Position numbers and translations under genes: made by a program
Assembly: GCA_013336525.1 (NCBI GenBank)
Contig: JAAXTM010000004.1
Location: 230,083-294,082 of the forward strand
DNA: 64,000 bases
DNA from: Geobacteraceae bacterium
GTDB lineage: Bacteria; Desulfobacterota; Desulfuromonadia; Geobacterales; Pseudopelobacteraceae
Reading direction: 5' to 3'
Shown: positions 48,076-56,122 of the stretch, piece by piece
How the letters are laid out: the number at the start of each line of letters is the position of its first letter
How positions within the stretch are numbered: the first letter of the stretch is position 1
Notes under the pieces: model-generated
The model's database searches: none
Told to the model about the DNA's origin: nothing
Seen by the model: only the letters and a program-made list of their open reading frames with translations

Positions 48076-49056
48076 TTATCCCCCTATCTGTGCCATCGAA
48101 AAATTTTGATGCTCATAACTGTTGCAGGATATTCCATGCCGCTCCGGCTTGTTCGATACGATCCCGCGCAGTACCTGTGCCAGTGTGTCCCGGTCAGGGG
48201 GGCGCAGGAACGGCACCAGATCGGTTTTCTCGTCAGAAAAAAGGCACCCCTTGGCCTGCCCGGTGGAGGTGACGCGGATCCGGTTGCATTCGCTGCAAAA
48301 ATGGCCGGAGACCGCCGTGATAATGCCGATGCTCCCGACTGCACCGGGTATGCGATAATCCCGCGACGGCCCTGCAAAGGGCCCCTTATCGACCTGTTCC
48401 AACTGATAGCTGGCGGCAATGCGCTGCAGGATCTCCTCGCCGGAGATACAGAAGCGTTGCCACCCCTCATCCCGCACCACCGGCATATACTCGATGAAGC
48501 GGATCGAGCTGCCGCGCAGCCTGGTCATCTCGACAAATGACATGATTTCTGCATCGTTGACGCCGCGCATAATGACGACGTTAATCTTTGGGGGGGGGAA
48601 ACCGGCTTTCTCGGCGGCATCCAGCCCGTCCAGCACCCTTTTCAGGTCGCCGCCGCGGGTGATCTCGCTGAAAGTTTCCGGGTTGAGCGAGTCGAGGCTG
48701 ACGTTGAGCCGCTGAACACCCGCCTGATAAAGTTCCTTTGCCATATCTGCCAGCAGCAGGCCGTTTGTCGTCAGGGCCAGGTGCCGCAAGCCGGGGAGGG
48801 AGGAAAGTCTGGCCAGAAAATCAACGATTCCGGCCCGAACTAGCGGCTCACCGCCGGTGATGCGGATTTTTTCAATTCCCAGTCCAACGGCGCTCTCGGC
48901 GATCAGCTGCAGCTCTTCATAACTGAGTACCGCATCATGCCCCCTGTTTACGACACCCTCTTTAGGCATGCAGTAAAAGCAGCGCATGTTGCAGCGGTCT
49001 GTCACCGACAAGCGCAGATAGTTAATGTTTCTCCCGACGGAGTCAGTGAGCTGCAT
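48076..49056 (-). CDS. moaA: GTP 3',8-cyclase MoaA (molybdenum cofactor)
   Basis: 326 residues from the ATG at 49056, giving MQLTDSVGRNINYLRLSVTDRCNMRCFYC, the normal N-terminus and radical SAM CxxxCxxC. A TTG 30 bases earlier would add 10 residues. The second cluster is CSECNRIRVTSTGQAKGC. The C-terminal GG (MAQIGG) needed for catalysis in the family is present. It catalyses the first step of molybdopterin synthesis together with MoaC. Its start overlaps the end of mobB. It provides cofactor for the tungsten/molybdenum formate dehydrogenase upstream. Confidence 0.94.
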   Translation of the reverse strand: MQLTDSVGRNINYLRLSVTDRCNMRCFYCMPKEGVVNRGHDAVLSYEELQLIAESAVGLGIEKIRITGGEPLVRAGIVDFLARLSSLPGLRHLALTTNGLLLADMAKELYQAGVQRLNVSLDSLNPETFSEITRGGDLKRVLDGLDAAEKAGFPPPKINVVIMRGVNDAEIMSFVEMTRLRGSSIRFIEYMPVVRDEGWQRFCISGEEILQRIAASYQLEQVDKGPFAGPSRDYRIPGAVGSIGIITAVSGHFCSECNRIRVTSTGQAKGCLFSDEKTDLVPFLRPPDRDTLAQVLRGIVSNKPERHGISCNSYEHQNFSMAQIGG

Positions 49057-49555
49057 GGATAATGTGCTTTTCAACGAAATCGGCAACCTGGGTCGGGTTG
49101 TTCAGGTCCAGCACCGGCACGTCCAGATCCAGCGGTTCGTCACTGGCTACCGCCAGCAGGCTCGGGTCATTCTCTTCTCCCCGGCAGATCAGGGTTGCAC
49201 TTCTCTCCCGGCGGTGAACCTCTATCTTCGGGAGGCCGCTTTTCTTGAACCCTTCGGTCAGGATCAGGTCGACATCGCCGAAATAATTTGCGATCAGTTC
49301 TTCGATCGGGGGGGACTCGGCATGCTGTTTGACTATGGCCAGTTTTGCAGGTGATGAGATCAGCATCGTGTCGGCACCGGCGGCGGTCAGGCGATGGCTG
49401 TCCTTGCCAGGATGGTCAATGTCAAATTGATGGGCATCGTGCTTGATGCACCCCACACGATACCCGCGACTTTTGAGCTCGGCGATGACCTTTTCCAGCA
49501 GGGTTGTTTTCCCGGTTCCCGATTTGGCGACAAATGAAACGGCTTTGGCAATCAT
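49043..49555 (-). CDS. mobB: molybdopterin-guanine dinucleotide biosynthesis protein MobB
   Basis: 170 residues from the ATG at 49555 with GAGGA upstream; longer frames begin in repeat DNA. P-loop VAKSGTGKTTLLEKVIAEL at the N-terminus, then GCIKHDAHQFDIDHPGKDSHR and DLILTEGFKKSGLPKIEVHR, are MobB signatures. It is a GTP-binding helper for attaching GMP to molybdopterin by MobA. MobA is encoded in the window as part of the fdhD-mobA fusion. Confidence 0.93.
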   Translation of the reverse strand: MIAKAVSFVAKSGTGKTTLLEKVIAELKSRGYRVGCIKHDAHQFDIDHPGKDSHRLTAAGADTMLISSPAKLAIVKQHAESPPIEELIANYFGDVDLILTEGFKKSGLPKIEVHRRERSATLICRGEENDPSLLAVASDEPLDLDVPVLDLNNPTQVADFVEKHIIHAAH

Positions 49556-49611
49556 TTTTATCCTCGTGTGAAGCAGTTTGTGACGCTTGGAATGTATAAA
49601 CCTTAAAAACA

Positions 49612-49746
49612 GTTGTCCGCAGATAACGCAGATTAACGCAGATAAAAATAAATAGTTATTCAAAAAACATGATTTTCATGGTTAAACCAGTATTTGTTTC
49701 AAGCCTCTGATTTCTCTGCGTATATCTGCGTTAATCTGCGGATAAT
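49612..49746. repeat. CCGCAGATTAACGCAGAT palindromic element (copy 1)
   Basis: Arms GTCCGCAGATAACGCAGATT (49612-49644) and ATATCTGCGTTAATCTGCGG (49715-49746) are inverted repeats about 70 bases apart. They fill most of the gap between tupC and mobB. A second copy is at 52421-52564. Confidence 0.8.
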
Positions 49747-49781
49747 ATTTTATGTAAAAGGCCGCTTGGCGCTTGTTGCGC

Positions 49782-50522
49782 TTATGTATTATATGACTTC
49801 GCATGACGGGCAAACGCAGCACTGAAGTCGTCTGGCGGATCGGCAAGCACATCATCCGGGATTCCGCTTCGTATCAGGCGTCCTTTGTTCATCACGGCCA
49901 CACGGTTGCATAGCTGCAGAACTTCACGACAGTCGTGGGTGGCGATCACCGCTGTAATTCCCTTTGAATGGAGCAGCTTAGACAGCTGTTGGAAAAGGGC
50001 TTCGCGCAAAGGCAGGTCAAGTGCCGTGAACGGTTCGTCCAGAAAAATCATTTCCGGGCGCATGGCAAATGCCCGTGCCAGGCTGACCCGCCTCGCCTCG
50101 CCCGACGAAAGGGAGTGTGCGGAACGCCTTGAAAGTCCGGCAATTCCGAACAGTTCCAGCGCTTCATCGACACGCTCCTGCAACTCCTGGCGCGGCATGC
50201 TGCGCAGGTTAAGCCCGGTTGCGACATTTGTGGCCACCGAACCATTCAGAAGCAGAGGTTCCTGAAAAACCATCGCCAGTCTGCGCCGATATGCCAACCC
50301 GGCATTTTTGCCGTTGATCGCTTCGCCACTCACAAACACATCACCCTTATTGACCGGCATCAGACGGGCCAGGGCAAGCATCAGGCTGGTTTTGCCAGAG
50401 CCGTTAGATCCTATCAGTGCGAGTACGTCGTTTTCCTGTACGGTCAGGGAAACATTTTTAAGAACATCCACTCCGCCGCGCTGCATCGAGAGCCCACGGG
50501 CTTCCAATAACGGTGATGTCAT
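49782..50522 (-). CDS. tupC: tungstate/molybdate ABC transporter ATP-binding protein
   Basis: 246 residues with GSNGSGKTSLMLAL (Walker A), MVFQEPLLL (Q-loop), LSSGEARRVSLARAF (signature; the usual GGQ is SGE), MIFLDEPFTALD (Walker B) and ATHDCREVLQL (H-loop). It overlaps the permease by 4 bases. The gene order tupA-tupB-tupC and the substrate-binding protein type make tungstate the most likely cargo. Confidence 0.9.
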   Translation of the reverse strand: MTSPLLEARGLSMQRGGVDVLKNVSLTVQENDVLALIGSNGSGKTSLMLALARLMPVNKGDVFVSGEAINGKNAGLAYRRRLAMVFQEPLLLNGSVATNVATGLNLRSMPRQELQERVDEALELFGIAGLSRRSAHSLSSGEARRVSLARAFAMRPEMIFLDEPFTALDLPLREALFQQLSKLLHSKGITAVIATHDCREVLQLCNRVAVMNKGRLIRSGIPDDVLADPPDDFSAAFARHAKSYNT

Positions 50523-51217
50523 CGCGCCCTCCTTTTTTGCTGAACCATCGTCAACATGAGATTAACCAGAAAAGTCAGGGTCAGGAGTATGATGCTGAGG
50601 GCAATGGCGGTATCGAAATTCCCTTTGCCGCTCTCCATGACCGTTGCGGTCGTCAGCACTCTCGTCTGCCCCTTGATGTTGCCGCCGACCATGATAGAGG
50701 CCCCTACCTCTGAGATAACTCCGCCAAAGCCGGCCATAACCGCAGCCAGAAGCGGCAGGCGGGCCTCCCGGACCAGCAGCAGGATGATTTGGGCGCGTGA
50801 AGCGCCAAGGGCCATAATCTGCAGGCGGAGGTTGGCGGGCAGGCTCTGGATCGCGGCCAGCGAGATGCCGGTGACTATCGGGGTGGCGATAATTCCCTGG
50901 GCTATAACCATCGCCGCGGGGGTATATAGCAGTTCAAGATGCCCGAAAGGGCCGTTGCGCCAGAGAAAGATAGTCACGAACAGTCCGACCACGACCGGCG
51001 GCAGGCCCATGCCGGTATTTACCAGCGCAACCACCAGCCGTTTGCCGGGGAATTCAGCCAGGGCCAGTGTCGTACCTGCGCCGATACCGATCGTCAGGCT
51101 CAGCAGAGTGGCCAGGCCGGAGATCTTAATCGAGAGCCAGGTGACGTCGAATACTTCACTGTCTCCCGACAGGAGCAATCGTACCGCTTCAAGGAAGCCT
51201 TCGAGGATCAGTTCCAT
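50519..51217 (-). CDS. tupB: tungstate/molybdate ABC transporter permease
   Basis: 232 residues with about five membrane helices. The BPD-transport loop EAA motif is around IMALGASRAQIILLLVREARLPLLAAVMAGFGGVISEVGA. It belongs to the TupB/ModB type permeases. It starts 8 bases after the tupA stop and overlaps tupC. Confidence 0.92.
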   Translation of the reverse strand: MELILEGFLEAVRLLLSGDSEVFDVTWLSIKISGLATLLSLTIGIGAGTTLALAEFPGKRLVVALVNTGMGLPPVVVGLFVTIFLWRNGPFGHLELLYTPAAMVIAQGIIATPIVTGISLAAIQSLPANLRLQIMALGASRAQIILLLVREARLPLLAAVMAGFGGVISEVGASIMVGGNIKGQTRVLTTATVMESGKGNFDTAIALSIILLTLTFLVNLMLTMVQQKRRAR

Positions 51218-51225
51218 TTAACCTC

Positions 51226-52062
51226 TCACAGTCCTAGTGATGCCGGATTTTTGCCGGCGTCGGGGAAGAATAGGGGAGCGCCGAATTTTTCAACGCCGAA
51301 GCGCCCGATGATATCCTGAGCCTTTCTTGAAACCATGAAATCGGCAAAGAGCTTGCCTCCGGTTGTGTTGACCTTCGGCCACCTGATAGGATTAATCTCG
51401 ATGACGTGGTAAATGTTCAGCAGTCTGCTGTCCCCTTCGCTCAGAATTACGAGGCCAAGGTTCTTGCGGAGTGCCAGGAAGGTGGCCCGGTCGGTCAGTG
51501 TATATCCCTTCTTCTCAGCGGCGACGTTCAGGGTCTGTCCCATACCGAGCCCGGTCTGCTGGTACCACTTCTGCCCTTCCGGGTTGATGCCTGCCCCTTT
51601 CCAGAGCCCTTTTTCCTTGGCATGGGTGCCGGAATTGTCGCCGCGCGACGCGAACAGGGCTCCGCTACCGGCAATGCGTTTCAGCGCATCTGCAGAGCCG
51701 TTGGCTCCCTTGACACCCGCCGGATCGGTAACCGGTCCGACGATGATGAAATCGTTATGCATAACGAGGCGGCGAGTCGTGCCGAAATCATCGGCCATAA
51801 ACTTTTTTTCGGCCTCCGGGGAATGCACCAGCAGTACGTCCGCCTCGCCTTTTTCTCCCATCTTCATCGCCTGCCCGGAACCTACCGATATGGTTTTGAC
51901 CTGAAGGCCGCTTTCCTTTTCAAATTGCGGCACCAGTACATCCAACAGTCCGGAATCCTGGGTACTGGTGGTGGTTGCCAAAATTACGGTTTTTGGCGCG
52001 GCCCACGCAATGCTGGACAGGGACAATACAACTGCTGCAAACAACAATACAAATTTCTTCAT
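51226..52062 (-). CDS. tupA: tungstate-binding periplasmic protein
   Basis: 278 residues. The signal peptide KKFVLLFAAVVLSLSSIAWA is followed by ILATTTSTQDSGLLDVLVPQFEKE, the TTTS-containing oxyanion-binding start of TupA/WtpA-like proteins. GSGQAMKMGEKGEADVLLVHSP and FASRGDNSGTHAKEKGLWK follow. AGGAGA lies before the ATG. The family binds tungstate, often in preference to molybdate. It is near an fdh operon, whose enzyme may use W or Mo. A structured leader with a terminator lies upstream. Confidence 0.93.
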   Translation of the reverse strand: MKKFVLLFAAVVLSLSSIAWAAPKTVILATTTSTQDSGLLDVLVPQFEKESGLQVKTISVGSGQAMKMGEKGEADVLLVHSPEAEKKFMADDFGTTRRLVMHNDFIIVGPVTDPAGVKGANGSADALKRIAGSGALFASRGDNSGTHAKEKGLWKGAGINPEGQKWYQQTGLGMGQTLNVAAEKKGYTLTDRATFLALRKNLGLVILSEGDSRLLNIYHVIEINPIRWPKVNTTGGKLFADFMVSRKAQDIIGRFGVEKFGAPLFFPDAGKNPASLGL

Positions 52063-52085
52063 GATTTCTCCTGTGTTTGGTATGT

Positions 52086-52191
52086 TCCCTCTCCCTGAGG
52101 GTTAGGGTTAGGGTGAGGGGGAAGAGTTGCAGTATGCAATACTGTTGCCCCCTCATCCGGCCTTCGGCCACCTTCTCCCTCAGGGAGAAGG
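52086..52191. repeat. palindromic CCTTCTCCCTCAGGGAGAAGG element in the tupA leader
   Basis: Contains the 21-base palindrome CCTTCTCCCT-C-AGGGAGAAGG, an inner GGCCTTCGGCC hairpin, and outer CCCTCTCCCTGAGGG with TTAGGG-like copies. It is related to the element inside rlmN (35714-35803). Here it lies between the terminator hairpin and tupA. Confidence 0.8.
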
Positions 52192-52207
52192 AATCATTTT
52201 GAACAAC

Positions 52208-52239
52208 AAAAAGCCCCTTCTCATCAATGGAAAAGGGGC
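52208..52239 (-). terminator. intrinsic terminator in the tupA leader
   Basis: The minus strand reads GCCCCTTTTC / GAGAAGGGGC with a short loop, then TTTTTGTTG. It lies before tupA, so it would stop transcription of the operon unless an upstream segment (GAAAAGGGG at 52278-52286) pairs with its left arm CCCCTTTTC. Confidence 0.8.
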
Positions 52240-52375
52240 GTGGACAAACCACTGCAGCGGTTCGTCAGGCACGGGATCCCCTTTTCAATAGGAAGGTGAC
52301 GCTGTTTCCGGCGACACCCACAGGTCGTGTGCCGTGAGGATGTATTCCTGGTAGGCATTGCGACTCGGAGAATGG
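52240..52375 (-). ncRNA. candidate Moco/Tuco-type riboswitch before tupABC
   Basis: The leader contains GCCTACCAGG, ACCTGTGGGT and GCCGGAAACAG, and a hairpin GGTGTCGC / GCGTCACC. These features resemble the molybdenum/tungsten cofactor motif upstream of E. coli moaA (ACCAGG ... CCUCCCG ... CUGGAAAGG), compared from memory. A perfect 9-base antiterminator pairing is possible with the terminator arm downstream. The transporter and cofactor genes behind it fit the proposed ligand. I could not score it against a covariance model. Confidence 0.55.
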
Positions 52376-52420
52376 TGTGGTGTTTATTTTAATGTGATGT
52401 TGTTTAATCTTTAAAAAAGC

Positions 52421-52564
52421 AGTTATCCGCAGATTAACGCAGATGTACACAGATTAATGCAGACAATCAAATGCGTGAAACGAATGCATGTTTAACAAAG
52501 GATGAGGCCCGGCTTTTTAAATATTCATCGGTTTTATCTGCGTTAATCTGCGAAATCTGCGGAC
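52421..52564. repeat. CCGCAGATTAACGCAGAT palindromic element (copy 2)
   Basis: Arms ATCCGCAGATTAACGCAGAT (from about 52425) and ATCTGCGTTAATCTGCGAAA (from 52536) are inverted repeats. With copy 1 at 49.6 kb it brackets the tupABC operon. This DNA lies between the leader and the fdhD-mobA gene and contains no ORF. Confidence 0.8.
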
Positions 52565-52582
52565 CAACAAATGTTTTTTAGC

Positions 52583-53920
52583 TTAATCGGCCTTTGCCAG
52601 CAGTCGGTAATCCTCCTGTGTATTGATGTTGCGAAATGATGCGTAGTCCGGATCGAGGGCGGCGATTCTTCCGCGCGGCACAAGCCTTACCTGAGCCAGA
52701 TCGAAAAAAGAGAGTATGCGGCGCTCGCCGGCTTGGAGCATCATTTCCATCTTGGGCAGACAGCTTTTGGCATACACTGCGTGCAGTGGTTCCAATCCAC
52801 CCGGAGTCTCGGGAATGACTACATCTACTCCCCCCTGGATACTGCAGAGCTCCCGGATCAGCATCGGGTTGAGGCCGGGCATGTCACACGCGGTGATAAA
52901 AGCTCTTTCGGCGACGGCGTTGGTAAGCGCGGCATGGATTCCACCGAGGGGGCCCATGCCGGGATAGATGTCGGCAATCTTGCGACAGGGAATGAAATCA
53001 TAGATTTCAGGTGTATTGGTTACCAGCAGAACCTCGTCAAACAGTTCAGCCATGCGGCGGTAGGCGGTCTCGATCATCCGCTCACCGTTGACTTCGAGAA
53101 GCGCCTTGTTTCTCCCCATGCGGCTTGATTCGCCGCCGGCCAGGATGACACCCGCCACATCGGTAAAGCGTGTTTGCGCAGCCATCTGTATCCGCTCCGG
53201 ACAGGCAGCGATACGGAAGCTGTCACTGCGTACATAACCGACCAGACCGATGCCGTGCTCACGGCAGATGCGCACCGCCATGTCTGTTGGCGAGGTGCGC
53301 GATGCTATCAGGGCGACCCCCAACGAAGCGGCCTTGGCCGCCATCTCGGTTGATACCCTTCCGGAGGTCAACAAAAGGCATCCGGCCAGGTCGATTCCGG
53401 ACAGCAGCGCCTGTCCCGCCAGGCGATCGATGGTGTTATGTCTCCCCAGATCCTCTGCGTGCAGCAGGATGCGGGTCCCATCGCTGGCAGCAGCTGAATG
53501 GATGCCGCCATGGCGGCCATAGCGCACGGAGAGCTGTGCCATCTCACGCATCATGGCGAATATAGCCTCCGGCGAAAAGGCTGCTTCCGGTGGTGCACAC
53601 TTCGGAGCCCCGGCGTTGAATGAGAAAGAGATCCCGGTGCCGCAGCCGGACGTCAATACCGGCGTCAACCTCTCCGGAATCTCGCCCCGGATGCGGATAC
53701 TGGCTTCGCCGGATTCATCACACACCCCCATTGCCAGGAAATCCCCTGTTTCTTTGACAAAACCCTGCGTGCGCAGGAAGCCTGCTACGAGAAAACGCAG
53801 TTCATGCGGAGATGCCACCAGGGTGGCGATCTCGCGGCCGTTTACCGTGAGCTTGATTGGGTATTCAGCCGGCATGTCATCAGGGATCTCACTCAGCACC
53901 CCTTTTTCGTATCGCAACAT
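52583..53920 (-). CDS. FdhD-MobA fusion protein
   Basis: 445 residues. The first about 245 are FdhD (PIKLTVNGREIATLVASPHELRFLVAGFLRTQG; LLHAEDLGRHNTIDRLAG; LLLTSGRVSTEMAAKAASLG), which moves sulfur to the formate dehydrogenase cofactor. The last about 190 are MobA (GVILAGGESSRMGRNKALLEV; ADIYPGMGPLGGIHAAL; FITACDMPGLNP), which attaches GMP to molybdopterin. The expected FdhD CxxC site is TSGCGTG here, with a single Cys93. One protein thus couples the last cofactor steps for the Sec enzyme encoded next to it. Confidence 0.92.
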   Translation of the reverse strand: MLRYEKGVLSEIPDDMPAEYPIKLTVNGREIATLVASPHELRFLVAGFLRTQGFVKETGDFLAMGVCDESGEASIRIRGEIPERLTPVLTSGCGTGISFSFNAGAPKCAPPEAAFSPEAIFAMMREMAQLSVRYGRHGGIHSAAASDGTRILLHAEDLGRHNTIDRLAGQALLSGIDLAGCLLLTSGRVSTEMAAKAASLGVALIASRTSPTDMAVRICREHGIGLVGYVRSDSFRIAACPERIQMAAQTRFTDVAGVILAGGESSRMGRNKALLEVNGERMIETAYRRMAELFDEVLLVTNTPEIYDFIPCRKIADIYPGMGPLGGIHAALTNAVAERAFITACDMPGLNPMLIRELCSIQGGVDVVIPETPGGLEPLHAVYAKSCLPKMEMMLQAGERRILSFFDLAQVRLVPRGRIAALDPDYASFRNINTQEDYRLLAKAD

Positions 53921-53987
53921 AAGTACTGCCTTACTCCGGTGGTTGGTTTATATGCCGTACAAATTGATTATACGTCTGGCATGCAAT

Positions 53988-54022
53988 GGTGAGTGTTCAG
54001 GCCTGATACCAGAACACTCACC
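53988..54022. other. hairpin between fdhD-mobA and the fdh membrane subunit
   Basis: Perfect 11-base stem GGTGAGTGTTC / GAACACTCACC around a 13-base loop. No T-run follows on either strand, so it may be an mRNA processing or stability element rather than a terminator. Confidence 0.5.
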
Positions 54023-54038
54023 GCTTAACAGCGAACTT

Positions 54039-55262
54039 TCAATGGACAGACTCACTGCCTGATGCATGAGAATGCTCATGTGCTGCGGTCATACTGTGTG
54101 CATGATCAGGGAGCGAGTAATCAACTGTCTCCGGGTGATGCTCGAAGATCGGGAAATACTTGGCCAGCAGCACGAAAAAGAGGACATGGGCGGCGATGAT
54201 GCCGATTGTGACCAGTGATTCAATTATTGATGGGTAGTAGATCGCCTGGTCAGCCTGCTCCATGCCGAACATGGAAACGTTGAAGCGGTTAAGAACTACT
54301 CCGGCAATTACCAGCGAAGCGCCGCGCAGCTGCATGCGGTCATCCTCACGATATGCCTTCTTCATGAACATGAACATCGGAATAATAATTCCTATAATGA
54401 GCTCCGCCAGAAACAGCGTCAGCAGGCTGGGGCGGTCATAGAGCGGACCGTGTGACAGCAGGGCTGTGGCGGCAAGCTTGACTATCAAATAAGCACCCAG
54501 TGTCCAGGGGAGTATCTTGGTCAGAACCTCCAGCAGCTCGGATTCGTCCGGCTGTCCCAAATAGCGATGCACCATGGTTGCTTCCAGGATGATGATCGAA
54601 ATGCCGGTAAAGATGGCCGACATCCAGAACAGCAGCGGCAGCAGCGGATTGTACCAAAGGGCGTGCAGCTTGTCCACGGCGATCAGGAAGAAGGTTCCGA
54701 GGGACGACTGGTGCAGGGTTGAGATGGCGGCCGCCCCGATGACAAGCGGCATTTCAAGCCAGCGGAGTACACGCAGCGGCACATGATAGCCGAATTTTTC
54801 ACAGACCGGTGAGAGGAACTCCAGAAAGAGTACCGTGGTGTAGGCCATGATGCACATCGACACCTCAAACATCGGTGAATGAATATTCCAGTAGACCATT
54901 GTGTGCCAGGCGCGCTGGGGTTGTCCCAGATCCAGCAGCAGTCCGACGCAGACCAGCGAGTAACCGAGAAAACCGGTCACAATAGCAGGACGCACCAGTG
55001 GCTCCAGTTTCTTGATGTGAAAGCAATGTACGATTGCGCCCAGGGTGAAAGCACCGGCCGCCAGGGGCACGGCGGTGACGACGTCGAAGGAGATCCACAA
55101 TCCCCAGGGATAGACGTCATTCAGGTTGGTTGTGACTCCCAGGCCGAAGATAAAGCGTGCCATGGTAGCCAGCGCGCCCATCACAACCAGGCCGATCATG
55201 AACTTGAGGAAATTATGGTAGCCTTTGATTTCATTTATGATAATGCGTGCGGCAGCTGTCAT
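54039..55262 (-). CDS. formate dehydrogenase membrane subunit, NrfD/HybB type
   Basis: 407 residues with about ten membrane helices. Examples are FLKFMIGLVVMGALATMARFIFGLG, LLFWMSAIFTGISIIILEAT and LLTLFLAELIIGIIIPMFMFM. This is the NrfD/HybB/PsrC plan, not the cytochrome b FdnI type. It would pass electrons between the Fe-S subunit and quinones. The C-terminus is His/Ser-rich. It overlaps the Fe-S subunit gene by 4 bases. Confidence 0.9.
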   Translation of the reverse strand: MTAAARIIINEIKGYHNFLKFMIGLVVMGALATMARFIFGLGVTTNLNDVYPWGLWISFDVVTAVPLAAGAFTLGAIVHCFHIKKLEPLVRPAIVTGFLGYSLVCVGLLLDLGQPQRAWHTMVYWNIHSPMFEVSMCIMAYTTVLFLEFLSPVCEKFGYHVPLRVLRWLEMPLVIGAAAISTLHQSSLGTFFLIAVDKLHALWYNPLLPLLFWMSAIFTGISIIILEATMVHRYLGQPDESELLEVLTKILPWTLGAYLIVKLAATALLSHGPLYDRPSLLTLFLAELIIGIIIPMFMFMKKAYREDDRMQLRGASLVIAGVVLNRFNVSMFGMEQADQAIYYPSIIESLVTIGIIAAHVLFFVLLAKYFPIFEHHPETVDYSLPDHAHSMTAAHEHSHASGSESVH

Positions 55263-56122
55263 GGCTGGTCCTCCCTGGTCTCTTCTACAGTTGTCTCTGG
55301 TTGAACCTTGCTGTTTTTAAAGGCTTCTTCTTGCCGAATTCGTTCCTTGCGATGAGTGAACCATGAGAGGAGCGATAGTCCGCCTCCCACGGTCAGGAAG
55401 ATACCGGGAACCAGACGCAGTGCCTGCCAGGTATAAGAAGGCAATGAACGCTGAGTGACCGGTTTGAAGCCCAGTTCATCCAATGGCTGCTCTGTCAGGT
55501 AGAAGATGCTGGTGCCGCCAGCCTCATCCTTGCCGTAGATAGTCTGCTGATAGCGATCCGGTCGGTTCTTGAGGCGCTTTTCGGCCTCTTTTATCATGTC
55601 GGCGCGACTACCGTAGCTGATGGCGGTCGGGCAAGCCGTAACACAGGCAGGCTGCATCCCTTCCTTGATACGACTGAAGCAACCGGTGCATTTACGTACC
55701 AGTGGAAAGGCTTTGCTCCATTCGTACTTGGGAATGCCGAAGGGGCAGGCAATCATGCAGAAACGGCAGCCGATGCAGCGACCGGCATCGTAGACCACCG
55801 GTCCTTCGGGGGTCTTTACGAAGGCACCGACGGGGCAGACCGAGGCGCAGGCCGGTTCGTTGCAATGCATGCACATCTCTTTGTAAAAAGCGAACTCGTT
55901 CTGGCCATCCTTCTGGTAATCCTTGAACTTGACACGAGTGAAGGTGTACTCCGACATCAGCGGCGGGTTCTGGTACCCCTCGCCGCTGAAAAACGTCGTA
56001 TTCTCGGCCTTCAGCTGATTCCACTGTTTACAGGCTACCTGACAGCCGCGGCAGCCGGTGCATTTGGTTGTATCGATCAGGAATGATTTTGTTTTGTCGT
56101 AATTAACGGGTGTCGAACTCAT
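55259..56122 (-). CDS. fdhB: formate dehydrogenase iron-sulfur subunit
   Basis: 287 residues with four 4Fe-4S cluster sets: CTGCRGCQVACKQWN, CMHCNEPACASVCPVGAF, CIGCRFCMIACPFGIP and CTGCFSRIKEGMQPACVTACPTAI. One C-terminal membrane helix (LRLVPGIFLTVGGGLSLLSW, about 236-255) is as in FdnH. It carries electrons from the catalytic to the membrane subunit. The stop and start codons overlap with both neighbours, so the three are tightly coupled. Confidence 0.95.
   Translation of the reverse strand: MSSTPVNYDKTKSFLIDTTKCTGCRGCQVACKQWNQLKAENTTFFSGEGYQNPPLMSEYTFTRVKFKDYQKDGQNEFAFYKEMCMHCNEPACASVCPVGAFVKTPEGPVVYDAGRCIGCRFCMIACPFGIPKYEWSKAFPLVRKCTGCFSRIKEGMQPACVTACPTAISYGSRADMIKEAEKRLKNRPDRYQQTIYGKDEAGGTSIFYLTEQPLDELGFKPVTQRSLPSYTWQALRLVPGIFLTVGGGLSLLSWFTHRKERIRQEEAFKNSKVQPETTVEETREDQP

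Noticed and set aside
52098..52118. Telomere-like TTAGGG repeats
   Set aside because: Only two or three imperfect units, part of a larger palindromic bacterial element.
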